Notes: generated by a model not told the origin, from the sequence alone. 62,062 bases of DNA from Methanoregula sp. (GCA_028679075.1 JAJRCF010000019.1:1-62062), one strand, 5' to 3'; counted from the stretch's first letter, positions 34,501 through 44,289 are shown. A program made the numbers and translations.

Positions 34501-37051
34501 CTTCATGCTCCTCGACGGGAAAGAAGTCTCCGGTTTCAAGTACACGCTCACGGGAACACCCTGTGAAAATGTCGCGGAGAAGGGCTTCTGCCTGTACGAG
34601 GACAATGTGAAACAGCTCTTCCCTGCGAGCAGGGACCTCTTCGAGCTCAATATCCGCGGATACCTCGGGACGCCCCTGCGGAACTCCGCGGGACAGGTGT
34701 TCGGGATCCTCTGTGCGCTCTCCCGTGCCCCGCTCAGGCCCACCCCGTCCATGCAGGAGATTATGGAGATCATTGCCGTGAAAGCCGCCGCGGAGATGGA
34801 GGGCATGCAGATGGACCGTGCGCTCAGGGAGAGCGAACAGAAGTTCCGGTCGCTTGTTGAATATGCCCTTGAAGGCATCCTGATCTCCGATCTCCAGGGC
34901 ACGATCCTGTTCGCGAACAATGCCATGGCCCGCACGGTTGAATCCGAAGATTCTGCAGGACTCATTGGCAGGAACGTGATGGAGTTCGTTGCACCCGAAT
35001 CGCAGAACGATGTCATAAGGGATTTTGGCGAGGTAGCGAAGGGGCACGATGCGTACATTGCACAATACAAGGTGATCACCGATAAAGGGAACGAGATCTA
35101 CATCGAGAGCATCGGTAAGGTCATCAGTTATGAGGGGAAACCCGCAGACCTCGTCTCCATCCATGATGTCACCGAGCGCAAACGGGCGGAAGACGCGCTG
35201 AGCGGCAGCCAGCGCCAGCTTGCCGAGGCAATGGACATGGCGCACCTGGTGAACTGGGAGTTCGATATCGCATCGGGCATGTTCACGTTCGATGACCGGT
35301 TCTATGCCCTGTACGGCACGACCTCGGAACGGGAAGGCGGCAACCTGATGCCGGCTGAAGTCTATGCCCGCGAATTCGTCCACCCGGATGACATGCATAT
35401 GATGGGCGAGGAGGTTGCGCGGGCTGTTGCGGCAACCGATCCCGATTACACGGGCCGGGTCGAACACCGGATCATCCGCAGGGACGGGGAGGTCCGGCAT
35501 ATTGTTGTGCGGATACGGATCACCATGGATAAAGAAGGACGACCGATCAAGACTCATGGCGCGAACCAGGATATTACCGAGATCAAGCTGGCGGAGGAGG
35601 CGGTCCGGGAGAGCGAGGCCAGGTACCGCCTGCTCGCAGAGAATGTTCATGACGTGATCTTTACGGCCACCATGGACATGCGTCTCACGTATATCTCCCC
35701 ATCGGTGATGGCATTGCGGGGACTGACCGCGGAAGAAGCGATGGCAGGATCCCTTGCTGATGCGCTGACACCGGCATCCCTTGAATTGATGATGAAGGCT
35801 CGGGAGCTTGGACTTGAGAGCATGAAGCAGGGCGCCAGTCTTCCCAGCAGCACAATGGAACTGGAATTTTACCGTAAGGATGGTTCCACGGTCTGGACCG
35901 AGACCATCATTACCCTTGCATGGGACAGTAATAAAAGACCGGCCGGGGTCGTCGGGGTGATGCGGGATCTCACCCAGCGGAAGCAGGTCGAGAATGCGCT
36001 CCTGGAGAGCGAGGAGAAGTTCCGGGCCCTTGTGGAGACCTCTCCCGGCGTCATCTGGGAGATCGACACGCTGGGGAGATTCCAGTACATCAGTCCCATG
36101 GTGAAGGAGATCCTGGGCTATGAGCCGGACGAACTGATCGGAATGTCCTTCAAAGACCTGGTCCTGGAATCGTTAAAGCCGCTCCTTATGCAGACACTTG
36201 CCATGATGGCCTCATCTTCCAGCGGGTCGTTGCTCCCCTTTGAAGTCATTGCCCATCACCGCGATGGCCATGACATGGTGCTGGAGATCCGTCCGTCACG
36301 GGTAACCGGAATTGACGGGAAGGTGACCGGGTTCCGGGGTGTTGCCTATGACACCACCACACGCAAGAAAGCGGAGGAGGAACTAAAAAGGGCAAACCGC
36401 CAGCTCACTCTGCTCTCCAGCATTACCCGGCACGACCTCCTCAACAAGATCACCGTGATCCTCGGGAACCTTAAAATTGCCGAGAGAAAATGCACCGAAC
36501 CGGCCCAGGGCGAATACTTACATAAGATACGCAATGCAACGAGCGCCATCAAGTCACAGATCGAGTTCACCCGGGTGTACCAGAACCTCGGTACCACCGA
36601 ACCGCAATGGATTGATCTGGACTCGGTCATGCCCCGCCCGTACGTCCCGTCAACGGTGACCCTGGATGCAGCAGTGCAGGACATCCAGGTACGGGCCGAC
36701 CCGATGCTGGAAAGAGTATTTTTCAACCTCATCGACAACTCGGTCCGGCACGGTGAGCGGGTAACAGAGATCCGTGTCTCATCCCACCAGTCCGGCGAGG
36801 ATCTTGTGGTGGTCTGGGAAGACAACGGGACGGGAATTCCCGCAGACGAGAAGGAGCAGATATTCGAGCGGGGATTCGGGGAGAACACCGGCCTTGGGAT
36901 GTTCCTTGCCCGCGAGATCCTCGCCCTGACGTGCATCACGATCCGGGAGACCGGGGAGCCGGGCAGGGGTGCCCGGTTTGAGATCACGGTACCGAAGGGG
37001 GCGTACCGGATTGCTGCGGAAAATAACCCTGACCCGGATCAACCGGAATAA
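31586..37051 (+). CDS. Receiver-multi-PAS-GAF sensor histidine kinase
   Basis: A 1821-residue cytoplasmic hybrid kinase. An N-terminal receiver (residues 1-120; Asp8/9, phospho-acceptor Asp53, Lys103) is followed by about ten PAS domains, starting near 133, 258, 419, 543, 669, 800, 1081, 1206, 1342 and 1472. A GAF domain lies at about 922-1072. The kinase core has the phospho-acceptor His1616 in ITRHDLLNKI and an ATPase domain with NLIDNSVRHG, EDNGTGIP and GFGENTGLGMFLA. There are no membrane helices. PAS and GAF signals are unknown. TTTTAAAG at 31551-31558 gives a very short leader. Paralogues lie at 37187 and 39918. Confidence 0.92.
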   Translation: MISILYVDDERDLLEVAQVILEESGEFSVKTATSAKEALASPSISEYDAIISDYLMPGMDGIAFLKAVRERYGDIPFILFTGKGREDVVIEAINSGADFYLQKGGDPEAQFAELAHKIRQAVRSRRSERELRINEERLRMAQAIGHTGSWEYSLATNTIWGSAEGLRMFGFPPHAGNFPIEDIEACIQERERVHQALVDLIASGKEYNLEYTIHPADGSAPKVIHSIARLDKDPAGKPLKVIGSIQDITPRKATEDAMRESEKKFRTIFENSPYPIAINSITDYKFLEINKAFLDASGYTEEEIIGTDPVGLGLLPLTEAAKLISRRVLAGKIENVPLALTVKEGRRVHVLFSTMPITINNKPAIVTVTTEITKLKRIEEDLLRKNEDLNAAFEQLAASDEELRQNYDELSKKEGVLRASEEKFRALVEYSLDGIVIADFAGTLLFANRAASIIVDEPDYQSMVGKKNVMEYVTPESQADVLRDFRKVSQGIDAYLVHYKLITGKGREVWVECIGKKIPFGDTEAMLVSMRDVTERTLAEERLKESEKKFSTVFRSSPVALTLVSATDGTIVDVNEAFLRNTGYARHEVVGNMAVALGIFADRAEYKRFNSDLRNHRTVYGREMKCRIKTGEIRTCRFSSGVVLMDGKPHILSTVEDITERKKTEEALRESEQKFRRLADSAPDMIFRMSIPDRKYEYVSPASIALTGYSPEEFYADPAIIRSLIHPAWKEYFQRQWEDLLEKNVPPVYEYQIIDRSGQTRWFHQRNMLITDEYGRAVAIEGIVTDTTVQKNTEHELRRNELRSLAVSENVGDWIWEIDRDGMYRYSSPAVVHILGYQPDELVGKMYFYDLFDPSVKESLTTTVFGSMENREPFRNFENLNRHKNGKPVLLMTSGTPVFDEEGTFTGYCGVDEDITERKARDSAFQAIVRSMVGTTGMDALRQIAENISSWLSTDCVMIGEIQPDHQTVKVLFMLLDGKEVSGFKYTLTGTPCENVAEKGFCLYEDNVKQLFPASRDLFELNIRGYLGTPLRNSAGQVFGILCALSRAPLRPTPSMQEIMEIIAVKAAAEMEGMQMDRALRESEQKFRSLVEYALEGILISDLQGTILFANNAMARTVESEDSAGLIGRNVMEFVAPESQNDVIRDFGEVAKGHDAYIAQYKVITDKGNEIYIESIGKVISYEGKPADLVSIHDVTERKRAEDALSGSQRQLAEAMDMAHLVNWEFDIASGMFTFDDRFYALYGTTSEREGGNLMPAEVYAREFVHPDDMHMMGEEVARAVAATDPDYTGRVEHRIIRRDGEVRHIVVRIRITMDKEGRPIKTHGANQDITEIKLAEEAVRESEARYRLLAENVHDVIFTATMDMRLTYISPSVMALRGLTAEEAMAGSLADALTPASLELMMKARELGLESMKQGASLPSSTMELEFYRKDGSTVWTETIITLAWDSNKRPAGVVGVMRDLTQRKQVENALLESEEKFRALVETSPGVIWEIDTLGRFQYISPMVKEILGYEPDELIGMSFKDLVLESLKPLLMQTLAMMASSSSGSLLPFEVIAHHRDGHDMVLEIRPSRVTGIDGKVTGFRGVAYDTTTRKKAEEELKRANRQLTLLSSITRHDLLNKITVILGNLKIAERKCTEPAQGEYLHKIRNATSAIKSQIEFTRVYQNLGTTEPQWIDLDSVMPRPYVPSTVTLDAAVQDIQVRADPMLERVFFNLIDNSVRHGERVTEIRVSSHQSGEDLVVVWEDNGTGIPADEKEQIFERGFGENTGLGMFLAREILALTCITIRETGEPGRGARFEITVPKGAYRIAAENNPDPDQPE

Positions 37052-37186
37052 AAAAACCGGTGCGTAAAAACAGTCCCGGGATTGCAGGTTTAATTCTCCC
37101 GGAAGAGGTGATTTTGGTCCTTTTCAAAACCTATTTGTGGTACTGAAGTCTTTTATGACTATTGGATTTCTCACAAAGGATCGGAA

Positions 37187-38608
37187 ATGACCTCAGTCCT
37201 GTATGTCGATGACGAACCCGACCTCCTCTTTCTTGGGAAACGGTCCATGGAGAATTCCGGGGATTTCTCTGTCACCACCTGCGAGTCAGCGTCTGTTGCC
37301 ATGGACCTCCTCAAAACAGAACACTTTGATGCCATCATTTCCGATTACCAGATGCCGGAGATGGACGGTGTGGAATTCTTAAAAAACATCCGCCTTCACG
37401 TCGGTCAGATCCCCTTCATTTTATTTACGGGAAAGGGCCGGGAGGATGTGGTGATCGAGGCAATCAACAGCGGCGCTGATTTTTATCTCCAGAAAGGCGG
37501 CAGCCCGTCCGTCCAGTTTGCCGAACTCATGCACAAAGTACGCCAGGCAGTCAGCAGGAATGAAGCGGTGCAGGCGCTGCGCGAAAGCGAGGAGAAGTAC
37601 CGTTTCCTTCTCGATGAGTCGTCGGATCCCATCTTCTCGTTCTTCCCGGACGGGACGTACCGCTATGTCAACCGCGCGTTCGCCGAAGGTGTAGGAAAAA
37701 CGGTTGACCGGATCATTGGAAAAAAGATCTGGGATGTGTTCGATAAAGACGAGGCAGAAAAACGGTTCTCTACCCTCAGGACGGTCTTTGCCACCGGGAA
37801 AGGCACAGAATTCGAAGTCCGTGTCCCCCGCCCCGATGGCGATCGGTACTACGTGACGACCATTGTGCCGATCAAGGATGAGAAAGGATCGGTTGTCTCT
37901 GCGATCTGTTCATCAAAGGAGATTACTGCCCGCCGTCACACTGAGGAGGCACTCCGGCAGGCAAACAAAAAACTCAGCCTCCTCTCCGGCATCACCAGGC
38001 ACGACATCAATAACCAGCTGCAGGTACTGAACGGGTATCTTGAGATACTCCACGATCAGGTCCCCAATCCCGCCCTTGAAAAATATTTCAGCCGGATCAT
38101 GGGGGCAAGTGACGCGATCTCCACCATGATCCGGTTCACCTCGGAATACGAAAAGATCGGTGTCCGGGCCCCGGTCTGGCACGACCTCCGGGCCCTGGTA
38201 AAGAAGGCGGGGACAGGTGTTACGCTCGGACAGGTCGTGCTCCGGAACGACCTTCCGGCAAACACCGAAGTATTTGCCGATCCGCTGATCTTCAAGGTCT
38301 TCTTCAACCTGATCGACAATGCCCTGCGACACGGGGGGAAGGTCACGACAATCAGGTTCTCTGCAGAATCACGCAATGAAGACTGGATCATTGTATGCGA
38401 CGATGATGGTGACGGCGTGGTCACGGAGGAGAAGGAGATGATATTCCACCGGGGATTCGGGAAGAATACCGGTTTTGGCCTGGCCATCTCCCGGGAGATC
38501 CTTGATATTACCGGCATCGCCATCCGGGAGACCGGGGGGCCGGGCAGGGGCGACCGGTTCGAGATCCTCGTGCCAAAGGAAGCGTACCGGATCGCTCCTG
38601 AGCACTGA
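37187..38608 (+). CDS. Receiver-PAS sensor histidine kinase
   Basis: A 473-residue soluble paralogue of the preceding kinase in a minimal layout. The receiver spans 1-120 with Asp53, and a single PAS domain lies at about 138-255. The phospho-acceptor is His272 in GITRHDINNQLQVLNGY. The ATPase domain has NLIDNALRHG, DDDGDGVV and GFGKNTGFGLAIS. Part of the receiver coding sequence is nearly identical to that of the 31586 gene, indicating recent duplication or conversion. A TATA-like CTTTTATGA lies near 37150. Confidence 0.92.
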   Translation: MTSVLYVDDEPDLLFLGKRSMENSGDFSVTTCESASVAMDLLKTEHFDAIISDYQMPEMDGVEFLKNIRLHVGQIPFILFTGKGREDVVIEAINSGADFYLQKGGSPSVQFAELMHKVRQAVSRNEAVQALRESEEKYRFLLDESSDPIFSFFPDGTYRYVNRAFAEGVGKTVDRIIGKKIWDVFDKDEAEKRFSTLRTVFATGKGTEFEVRVPRPDGDRYYVTTIVPIKDEKGSVVSAICSSKEITARRHTEEALRQANKKLSLLSGITRHDINNQLQVLNGYLEILHDQVPNPALEKYFSRIMGASDAISTMIRFTSEYEKIGVRAPVWHDLRALVKKAGTGVTLGQVVLRNDLPANTEVFADPLIFKVFFNLIDNALRHGGKVTTIRFSAESRNEDWIIVCDDDGDGVVTEEKEMIFHRGFGKNTGFGLAISREILDITGIAIRETGGPGRGDRFEILVPKEAYRIAPEH

Positions 38609-38713
38609 TCCGAAGCGGCTATACCGGATTTTTGTTTGTAGTAACGGGAGACCGTACGGCAGGATCCGGCAAAAGCCGGGAAACATGATTCGTTCCCCGG
38701 TAATCACGTGGTA

Positions 38714-39793
38714 CTATTCCGGAGAGCCCATGTCCGTCAGGATGCCCTGGTACATTTCCACCATGGACTGCGTGGAGGCGAGGACATGGGCGGAGATCTC
38801 CACGCTCACGAGCGGGTCGAGCTTGATCGCCTCATTATAGGACGTCATCGCATCGCGGTATGCCTGGGTGGACTGGAATGCATCCAGCCCGGCAGTGACA
38901 TTGCCCGGAGAGGCCGTGAGTGTCGTGCTGCCGGCAGTGAGCGTGCGGTACTGCTGCCGCATCTTCTGCATCTCCACCATCGCAATGGCCAGGTCCGCAT
39001 CGCCCTTCCGGACCCAGATCTGCGCATTCTTCCGGTCGAGCGAGAGCGCCTTCTCAAAATACCGGACCGCTGCCTCGTACTCACCATTGTCATAGAGGAT
39101 GTTGCCGGTCATTACGAGCGGGGCGGTCTCATTCGGGTTGGTGACCATGAGGTACTCGAGGTCCGTGCGGGCGATCTCATCCCTGCCAAGGGAGTGCATG
39201 GTCTTTGCCTTGCTCATCCGTATGTTTGAGTCGTTCGGGGCGAGCGCGATCGCCGACTCGTACAGCGGTACGGCATACAACGGGTATTTTGTATCGGCAA
39301 CGGCGCCGGCAGTGACCGAGATGCCCTGTGCGGCTACCGCAGGGGTATAGGCCACGAGCAGGATGAATGCGGAAATAATGACGAGCACGGAAACTTCCGG
39401 CCAGAAGAGGCAGCTCTTTTTGTGGAACTTTTTTTCCAGCCGGTTGATCTTTTGTGAACTGAGGAACGCATCCAGCACCGCCACTGCCCAGATGAGCAGC
39501 ATGACGATGAGGGGATCAACGGTTGTGAAGAGGGGGAGGATAAACGGGGCGCCGAGGACCAGGGCAAGAAAGAGGACTCCTTTTGCCGTTTCCCCGTTAT
39601 AGAACTGGCCGAGCCCGATGCCGACAAGGGACAACCCGGCAGACGCCCAGGGTTTCCTCCATTCATCCTTTGAGAGATCGAGCCGGTGGCACGAAGACTC
39701 CTCCTCCCCGGGCTCCTCAAACGTCCGCTGGCAGGAATAACAGTAATTATCGTTGTATGGAATGGTTGTCCCGCAGTAAGGACATCGTTTCAT
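38714..39793 (-). CDS. Zinc-ribbon, membrane and TPR-repeat protein
   Basis: A 359-residue protein. The N-terminal zinc ribbon is CPYCGTTIPYNDNYCYSC. A hydrophobic part of about three helices follows (SLVGIGLGQFYNGETAKG, VLFLALVLGAPFILPLF, VLVIISAFILLVAYTPAVAA). The C-terminal half has tetratricopeptide repeats (YPLYAVPLYESAIALAPNDS, YEAAVRYFEKALSLDRKNAQ, YRDAMTSYNEAIKLDPL). TPRs would scaffold protein contacts outside or under the membrane. It is encoded between two kinases on the opposite strand. TATAAAAC near 39815 implies a leaderless start at 39793. Confidence 0.8.
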   Translation of the reverse strand: MKRCPYCGTTIPYNDNYCYSCQRTFEEPGEEESSCHRLDLSKDEWRKPWASAGLSLVGIGLGQFYNGETAKGVLFLALVLGAPFILPLFTTVDPLIVMLLIWAVAVLDAFLSSQKINRLEKKFHKKSCLFWPEVSVLVIISAFILLVAYTPAVAAQGISVTAGAVADTKYPLYAVPLYESAIALAPNDSNIRMSKAKTMHSLGRDEIARTDLEYLMVTNPNETAPLVMTGNILYDNGEYEAAVRYFEKALSLDRKNAQIWVRKGDADLAIAMVEMQKMRQQYRTLTAGSTTLTASPGNVTAGLDAFQSTQAYRDAMTSYNEAIKLDPLVSVEISAHVLASTQSMVEMYQGILTDMGSPE

Positions 39794-39917
39794 AGCAATC
39801 CGATGACGCGAAGTTTTATAATTATTTCTAAATTAATCCGCAACAGGTGATGCACCACGATATCGTTTTTATATTATCGCAATCTTGTAAGATCATTCAT
39901 ATCCCGGTATCAGGACT

Positions 39918-42900
39918 ATGATCACCGTTCTCTACGTTGATGACGAGCCGGAACTCCTCGAAGTCACACGGGCCTTCCTGGAACAGGCCGGGGAGTTCGA
40001 AGTCAGGATCTCAACCTCGGCACGGGAGGTGCTGGACTCCGGCACCGTCCCATCGTGCGACGCCATTGTCTCCGATTACCAGATGCCGGAGATGGACGGG
40101 ATCGCTTTTTTGAAGGAGGTCCGGGAACGGTTCGCCGATCTCCCGTTCATCCTCTTCACCGGCCGGGGGCGCGAAGAAGTGGCCATCGAAGCACTCAACT
40201 ATGGTGCGGATTTTTATATCCAGAAAGGCGGGGAGCCGAGGGCCCAGTTTGCCGAACTGTCCAACAAGATCCGGTATGCCGTATCGCGGAAGCGGGCAGA
40301 GAAGGAACTGCGGAGAAAGAACGATGAGCTCAATGCGTCCTACGAGCAGATCGCGGCAAACGAGGAGGAGCTCCGGCAGCAGCTGGATGAACTTACGGGA
40401 AAACAGGATGCCTTGAAAAACTCTGAGGAAAAATTCCGGGCATTCACGGAAAATATCCCGGACCTTACCACAATCGTCGATTTGACCGGGGTTTACACCT
40501 ATATCAGCCCGTCAATCCAGCGGATTACCGGGCGGAGAGAGGGGGAGCTGCTGGGGAAAAAGTTTGGTGTGATCGATGATATCTTCGGGATCCTCCCTGA
40601 TGGTAAAGAGATCCTCTTACAGAGTGGCCGGATCGCAATGCAAAAACCAGGGGAAGCCGTTCCGGTGCCGCCGTTCCGGATACGCGACTTTAAGGGGGAT
40701 ACCCTCTTCATTGAAGGCACGAACACGTACCTTCCCTTCGTCAAGGGCATCCAGGGGATCGTGTTCCATGGGCGTGATATCAGCGACCGCGTCCGGGCCG
40801 AAGAGGAACTGCGCAGGAAGAATGAGGAACTCAATGCCTCCTACGAGCAGATCACCGCATCCGACAGGGAACTGAGAGCCCAGTACGAAGAACTTGCCCT
40901 GATAGGGCAGCAGGTCCGCGAGAGCGAGGAAAAGTTCCGGGGGATTTTTGAAAAGATCCATGATGCCCTCACCCTGTTCACGGAAGACGGGTGTATTGAC
41001 TGCAACCGGCACGCACTGGAGCTGTACGGGTTCCCGTCCAAAGAGGAGCTTCGTGGGATGTTGCCGGCAGATGTATCCCCCCCGGTCCAGCCGGACGGAC
41101 AGGACTCGCAGAGTGCCTCAGCAGCGCATATCCGTGCTGTCCTTCATAAGGGTGTGGAACGCTTCGAATGGCTCCACCGGAAAAAAGACGGCAGTACCTT
41201 CCTTGCCGATATCCTGCTCTCGTCATTTGAACTGGATGGGAGGCAGGTCTTCTTATCATCGGTCAGGGATGTCACCGAACGTAAACGAATGGAGGACGAG
41301 CTCCGGCTCCTGAAGATCTCGGTCGAACGGTCATCGGACGAAGTCTTCTGGATGGATTTCGATGGATCGATCTTCTACGTAAATGATGCGGCCTGTCGGA
41401 TCACCGGTTATTCCCGCGATGAACTCTGTTCCATGAAGTTCTTCGAACTCGACCCTGACGTTCCCCCGGAAGTCTGGGAGCAGTCCGTTGCTGATCTCCG
41501 TGAGCGGAAGACACAGTTCATCACAACCCGCCACCGGTGCAAGAATGGCACGATCATAGATGTTGAGATCGTCGCAGTCTATGTCAACATGGGTAACCGG
41601 GAGTACAGCTTTGCCTTTGTCCGGGATATCACGGAACGGAAGCGGGCGGAACGGGACATGCAGAATACGATTGCGTTCCTCAATGCCATCATCGAGCAGA
41701 ACCCGAGCCCCGCATGGATATCTGATGAGAAGGGTTTTCTTATACGGATGAACCCCGCGTGCAGACGCATGTTGCACAGCACTGAAAAAGAACTGGCAGG
41801 AAAATACACTATTCTCAATGATAACCTTGTCGAAAAACAGGGCTTTATGCCCCTCGTCAGGTCCGTATTCGAAGAGGGGAAGGTTGTTACGTTCCCCTTA
41901 TCCTGGGACAGCTCGATGCTCGACACCATTGCGCTGAAAGAGAAGGTGAACCTTTCCCTGGAAGTGACCATATTCCCCGTAAAAGATACTGCCGGAAAAT
42001 TAACCAATGCGGTCATCATCCACAACGACATCAGCGAACGCATGCGTGCCGAGGGGCTGCTTGCCGAGAGCGAGGAGAAGTACCGGACCCTGGTCGAGAA
42101 GGCCAAAGAAGTGATCGCCATTGTGCAGGACTGGACCATCGTCTTTGCCAACAGGAGCGGGGCGGACCTCCTGGGCGTGCCGGCCGGGGATCTTGTCGGC
42201 AAACCGTTCATGGATTATATCTGGCCCGAGGACCGCGAGAGGATAAAAGCACTTCACAGCGGACATGCAGCCGGGGATACCGTCGCTGATGCGTACGATT
42301 TCAGGATCATCGGTGATGGAGGCAGGCCGGTCTGGGTCATCATCTCGTCCGCCGTCATCTCGTGGAAGGGAAGACCGGCAACGCTCAGCCTGATGACCGA
42401 CATCACCGAGCGGAAGTTCATTGAGGGGGCACTCCGCGAGAGCGAGGAGACATTCCGGAGGGTGATCGAAGGAGCGCCGGATGCGATCTATATCGGGACC
42501 GACGGGAAATTCATGTTCCTGAACCCTGCCGCGCTCAGGCTCTTTGGGGCAACGTCCGGTGAACAACTCGTGGGGACCCCGTTCCTTGACCGGATCCACC
42601 CGAAGCATCACGACACCATCAGGGAACGCGTTCACCAGCGCTATGACGAGCTTCTCCCGACACCCCCGCTGGAGGAAGTGTACCTGAAGCTTGACGGGAC
42701 CCCGGTGGATGTCGAGGTCTCATCAGTGCCGTTCAGGTACATGGGCAGGGACGGCGCACTGGTGTTCATCCGGGACATCACGGAGAGGAAGTCCATGGAG
42801 CAGGCAATCCAGGAGGCGAACAGGAAACTGAACCTGCTCAACAGCATCAGCCGTCACGATATCGCAAACCAGCTGACGGTGCTCCAGGGGTATGCACAGC

Positions 42901-43448
42901 TGGCCGCGATGAAGGACCCCGACCCGGTCATCGCCGACTTCTTAAAGAAGATCGAAGCAACTGCAGACACCATCACCCGCCAGATCGAGTTTACGAAGAC
43001 CTACCAGGAGCTGGGCGTCAAGACCCCGGCCTGGTTCCGTCTTGACGAGACGGTTGAACGGTCAGGCCGGGCGGAGGTGAAGTTCTCCAACACCTGCCGG
43101 CCGGTGGAGATCTATGCCGACCCGATGCTCGAGCGGGTTTTTTACAACCTCTTCGAGAACGCGATCCGCCATGGCGGGCACGTGACGGAGATCGCGGTGC
43201 GGTGCGAGCGGGAGCCGGACGGGCTCGTGGTTATTATCGAGGACAATGGCGTGGGGGTGGTGCCGGAAGAGAAGGAGAAGATCTTTGAGAAGGGATTTGG
43301 GAGGAACACCGGCTTTGGCCTCTTCCTTGCCCGCGAGATCCTCGCGATCACCGGCATCACGATCCGCGAGACCGGATACGCAGGGATCGGCGCCCGGTTT
43401 GAGATCACGGTGCCAACGGAGATGTACCGGATCGCTGCCGGGCCGTGA
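39918..43448 (+). CDS. Receiver-multi-PAS sensor histidine kinase
   Basis: A 1176-residue soluble paralogue. It has a receiver at 1-120 (Asp53) and a coiled coil with repeated RRKNDELNASYEQI-like units before PAS domains 1 and 2. About six PAS domains follow in total. The phospho-acceptor is His980 in SISRHDIANQLTVLQGY. The ATPase domain carries NLFENAIRHG, EDNGVGVV and GFGRNTGFGLFLA. A strong TATA, TTTTTATATTA (39866-39876), is about 45 bp before the ATG. No cognate output regulator is adjacent. Confidence 0.92.
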   Translation: MITVLYVDDEPELLEVTRAFLEQAGEFEVRISTSAREVLDSGTVPSCDAIVSDYQMPEMDGIAFLKEVRERFADLPFILFTGRGREEVAIEALNYGADFYIQKGGEPRAQFAELSNKIRYAVSRKRAEKELRRKNDELNASYEQIAANEEELRQQLDELTGKQDALKNSEEKFRAFTENIPDLTTIVDLTGVYTYISPSIQRITGRREGELLGKKFGVIDDIFGILPDGKEILLQSGRIAMQKPGEAVPVPPFRIRDFKGDTLFIEGTNTYLPFVKGIQGIVFHGRDISDRVRAEEELRRKNEELNASYEQITASDRELRAQYEELALIGQQVRESEEKFRGIFEKIHDALTLFTEDGCIDCNRHALELYGFPSKEELRGMLPADVSPPVQPDGQDSQSASAAHIRAVLHKGVERFEWLHRKKDGSTFLADILLSSFELDGRQVFLSSVRDVTERKRMEDELRLLKISVERSSDEVFWMDFDGSIFYVNDAACRITGYSRDELCSMKFFELDPDVPPEVWEQSVADLRERKTQFITTRHRCKNGTIIDVEIVAVYVNMGNREYSFAFVRDITERKRAERDMQNTIAFLNAIIEQNPSPAWISDEKGFLIRMNPACRRMLHSTEKELAGKYTILNDNLVEKQGFMPLVRSVFEEGKVVTFPLSWDSSMLDTIALKEKVNLSLEVTIFPVKDTAGKLTNAVIIHNDISERMRAEGLLAESEEKYRTLVEKAKEVIAIVQDWTIVFANRSGADLLGVPAGDLVGKPFMDYIWPEDRERIKALHSGHAAGDTVADAYDFRIIGDGGRPVWVIISSAVISWKGRPATLSLMTDITERKFIEGALRESEETFRRVIEGAPDAIYIGTDGKFMFLNPAALRLFGATSGEQLVGTPFLDRIHPKHHDTIRERVHQRYDELLPTPPLEEVYLKLDGTPVDVEVSSVPFRYMGRDGALVFIRDITERKSMEQAIQEANRKLNLLNSISRHDIANQLTVLQGYAQLAAMKDPDPVIADFLKKIEATADTITRQIEFTKTYQELGVKTPAWFRLDETVERSGRAEVKFSNTCRPVEIYADPMLERVFYNLFENAIRHGGHVTEIAVRCEREPDGLVVIIEDNGVGVVPEEKEKIFEKGFGRNTGFGLFLAREILAITGITIRETGYAGIGARFEITVPTEMYRIAAGP

Positions 43449-43611
43449 GGGCGCCGGGTGTTGTAGCACCAACGGACCGGAATGACCAGACACCGTTTTT
43501 TAAATTTTTTACCGGAATTTTCCCACAACAAAGCGTATTATCTTTTAGTTCATTCACTTAGAGAAATATTTCAGCGTGAATTTTTGTGCGCGATAAACGG
43601 AGATTGGGATC

Positions 43612-44043
43612 GTGAGAGGACGAAGTCCACCGGACCTGAGGGGCGAAGGAAAACAACTGGCCGAACGCATGGGGTACCACTGGGCGGAGAACACCGACCC
43701 GGGCGTGCCGTTCGAGGGATTCATGTATTGTGAGACTGCGGAGATTGCCGTGAAGATGATGAAAGTCCGGCACAGTCCGGGCGAGGACTTCATCCTTGAA
43801 GAAAAATATCCGGACGCGGTCGTCGAGGTCCGGTCGCTTCCCGTCCCGTCCTGTGTACGCCGGGAACTCTGGCTCCGGACCCAGAACGAGCGGGAGTACC
43901 GGAGGTTTCTCATCTTCCCGGATACTACTGCGGAGATTGAGGAGAACACGGCCGAGAATTACCGGAACAGCCATTACCGCGAGATGTACTGGAAGAAGGC
44001 ACCGTACCGGATCGACATCCCTTACCCGAAAAAGGAGGGCTGA
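43612..44043 (+). CDS. Hypothetical protein
   Basis: A 143-residue soluble protein starting with GTG at 43612, supported by GGAGAT seven bases upstream (43599-43604). It contains GEGKQLAERMGYHWAEN, an acidic middle and a C-terminal HYREMYWKKAPYRIDIPYP. Four Cys-free thirds and well-ordered strands suggest a folded domain. I do not recognise the family. Confidence 0.65.
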   Translation: MRGRSPPDLRGEGKQLAERMGYHWAENTDPGVPFEGFMYCETAEIAVKMMKVRHSPGEDFILEEKYPDAVVEVRSLPVPSCVRRELWLRTQNEREYRRFLIFPDTTAEIEENTAENYRNSHYREMYWKKAPYRIDIPYPKKEG

Positions 44044-44052
44044 AGTCAAATA

Positions 44053-44108
44053 AGCCCGTAAAGGGCTCCGTTTGTCAAACGGACGAAGGCCACTTCCGGC
44101 TGGAGTGG
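44053..44108 (+). ncRNA. Three tandem hairpins, candidate structured RNA
   Basis: Directly after the stop of the preceding gene come three stems in a row. AGCCC/GGGCT (44053-44067) has a GTAAA loop. CCGTTT/AAACGG (44068-44082) has a GTC loop. CCACT(T)CC/GGAGTGG (44090-44108) has a GGCT loop. The first two abut with no gap. This could be a 3' UTR element, a small RNA or an unusual terminator; no function is known. Confidence 0.35.
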
Positions 44109-44289
44109 AAATGTTGTCCACGCCCCTGGAAAATCCTGCGTACCGGGAGTATTTCGTAAAATAAAGCGTTTTTACCCCCACTTCAACCTGCAAAATAGCG
44201 GGCATCCGGAGCCCTGTTTTTTGACACATAGTTCAGGTTGTCTGAAAAAAGAGGCTGTCCGGATGCCACTATGACCGTTTTAGAGGGGG

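Noticed and set aside
34064..35650. Long minus-strand ORF of 528 codons within the first kinase gene
   Set aside because: It mirrors the PAS coding region in a shifted frame and lacks any conserved motif.
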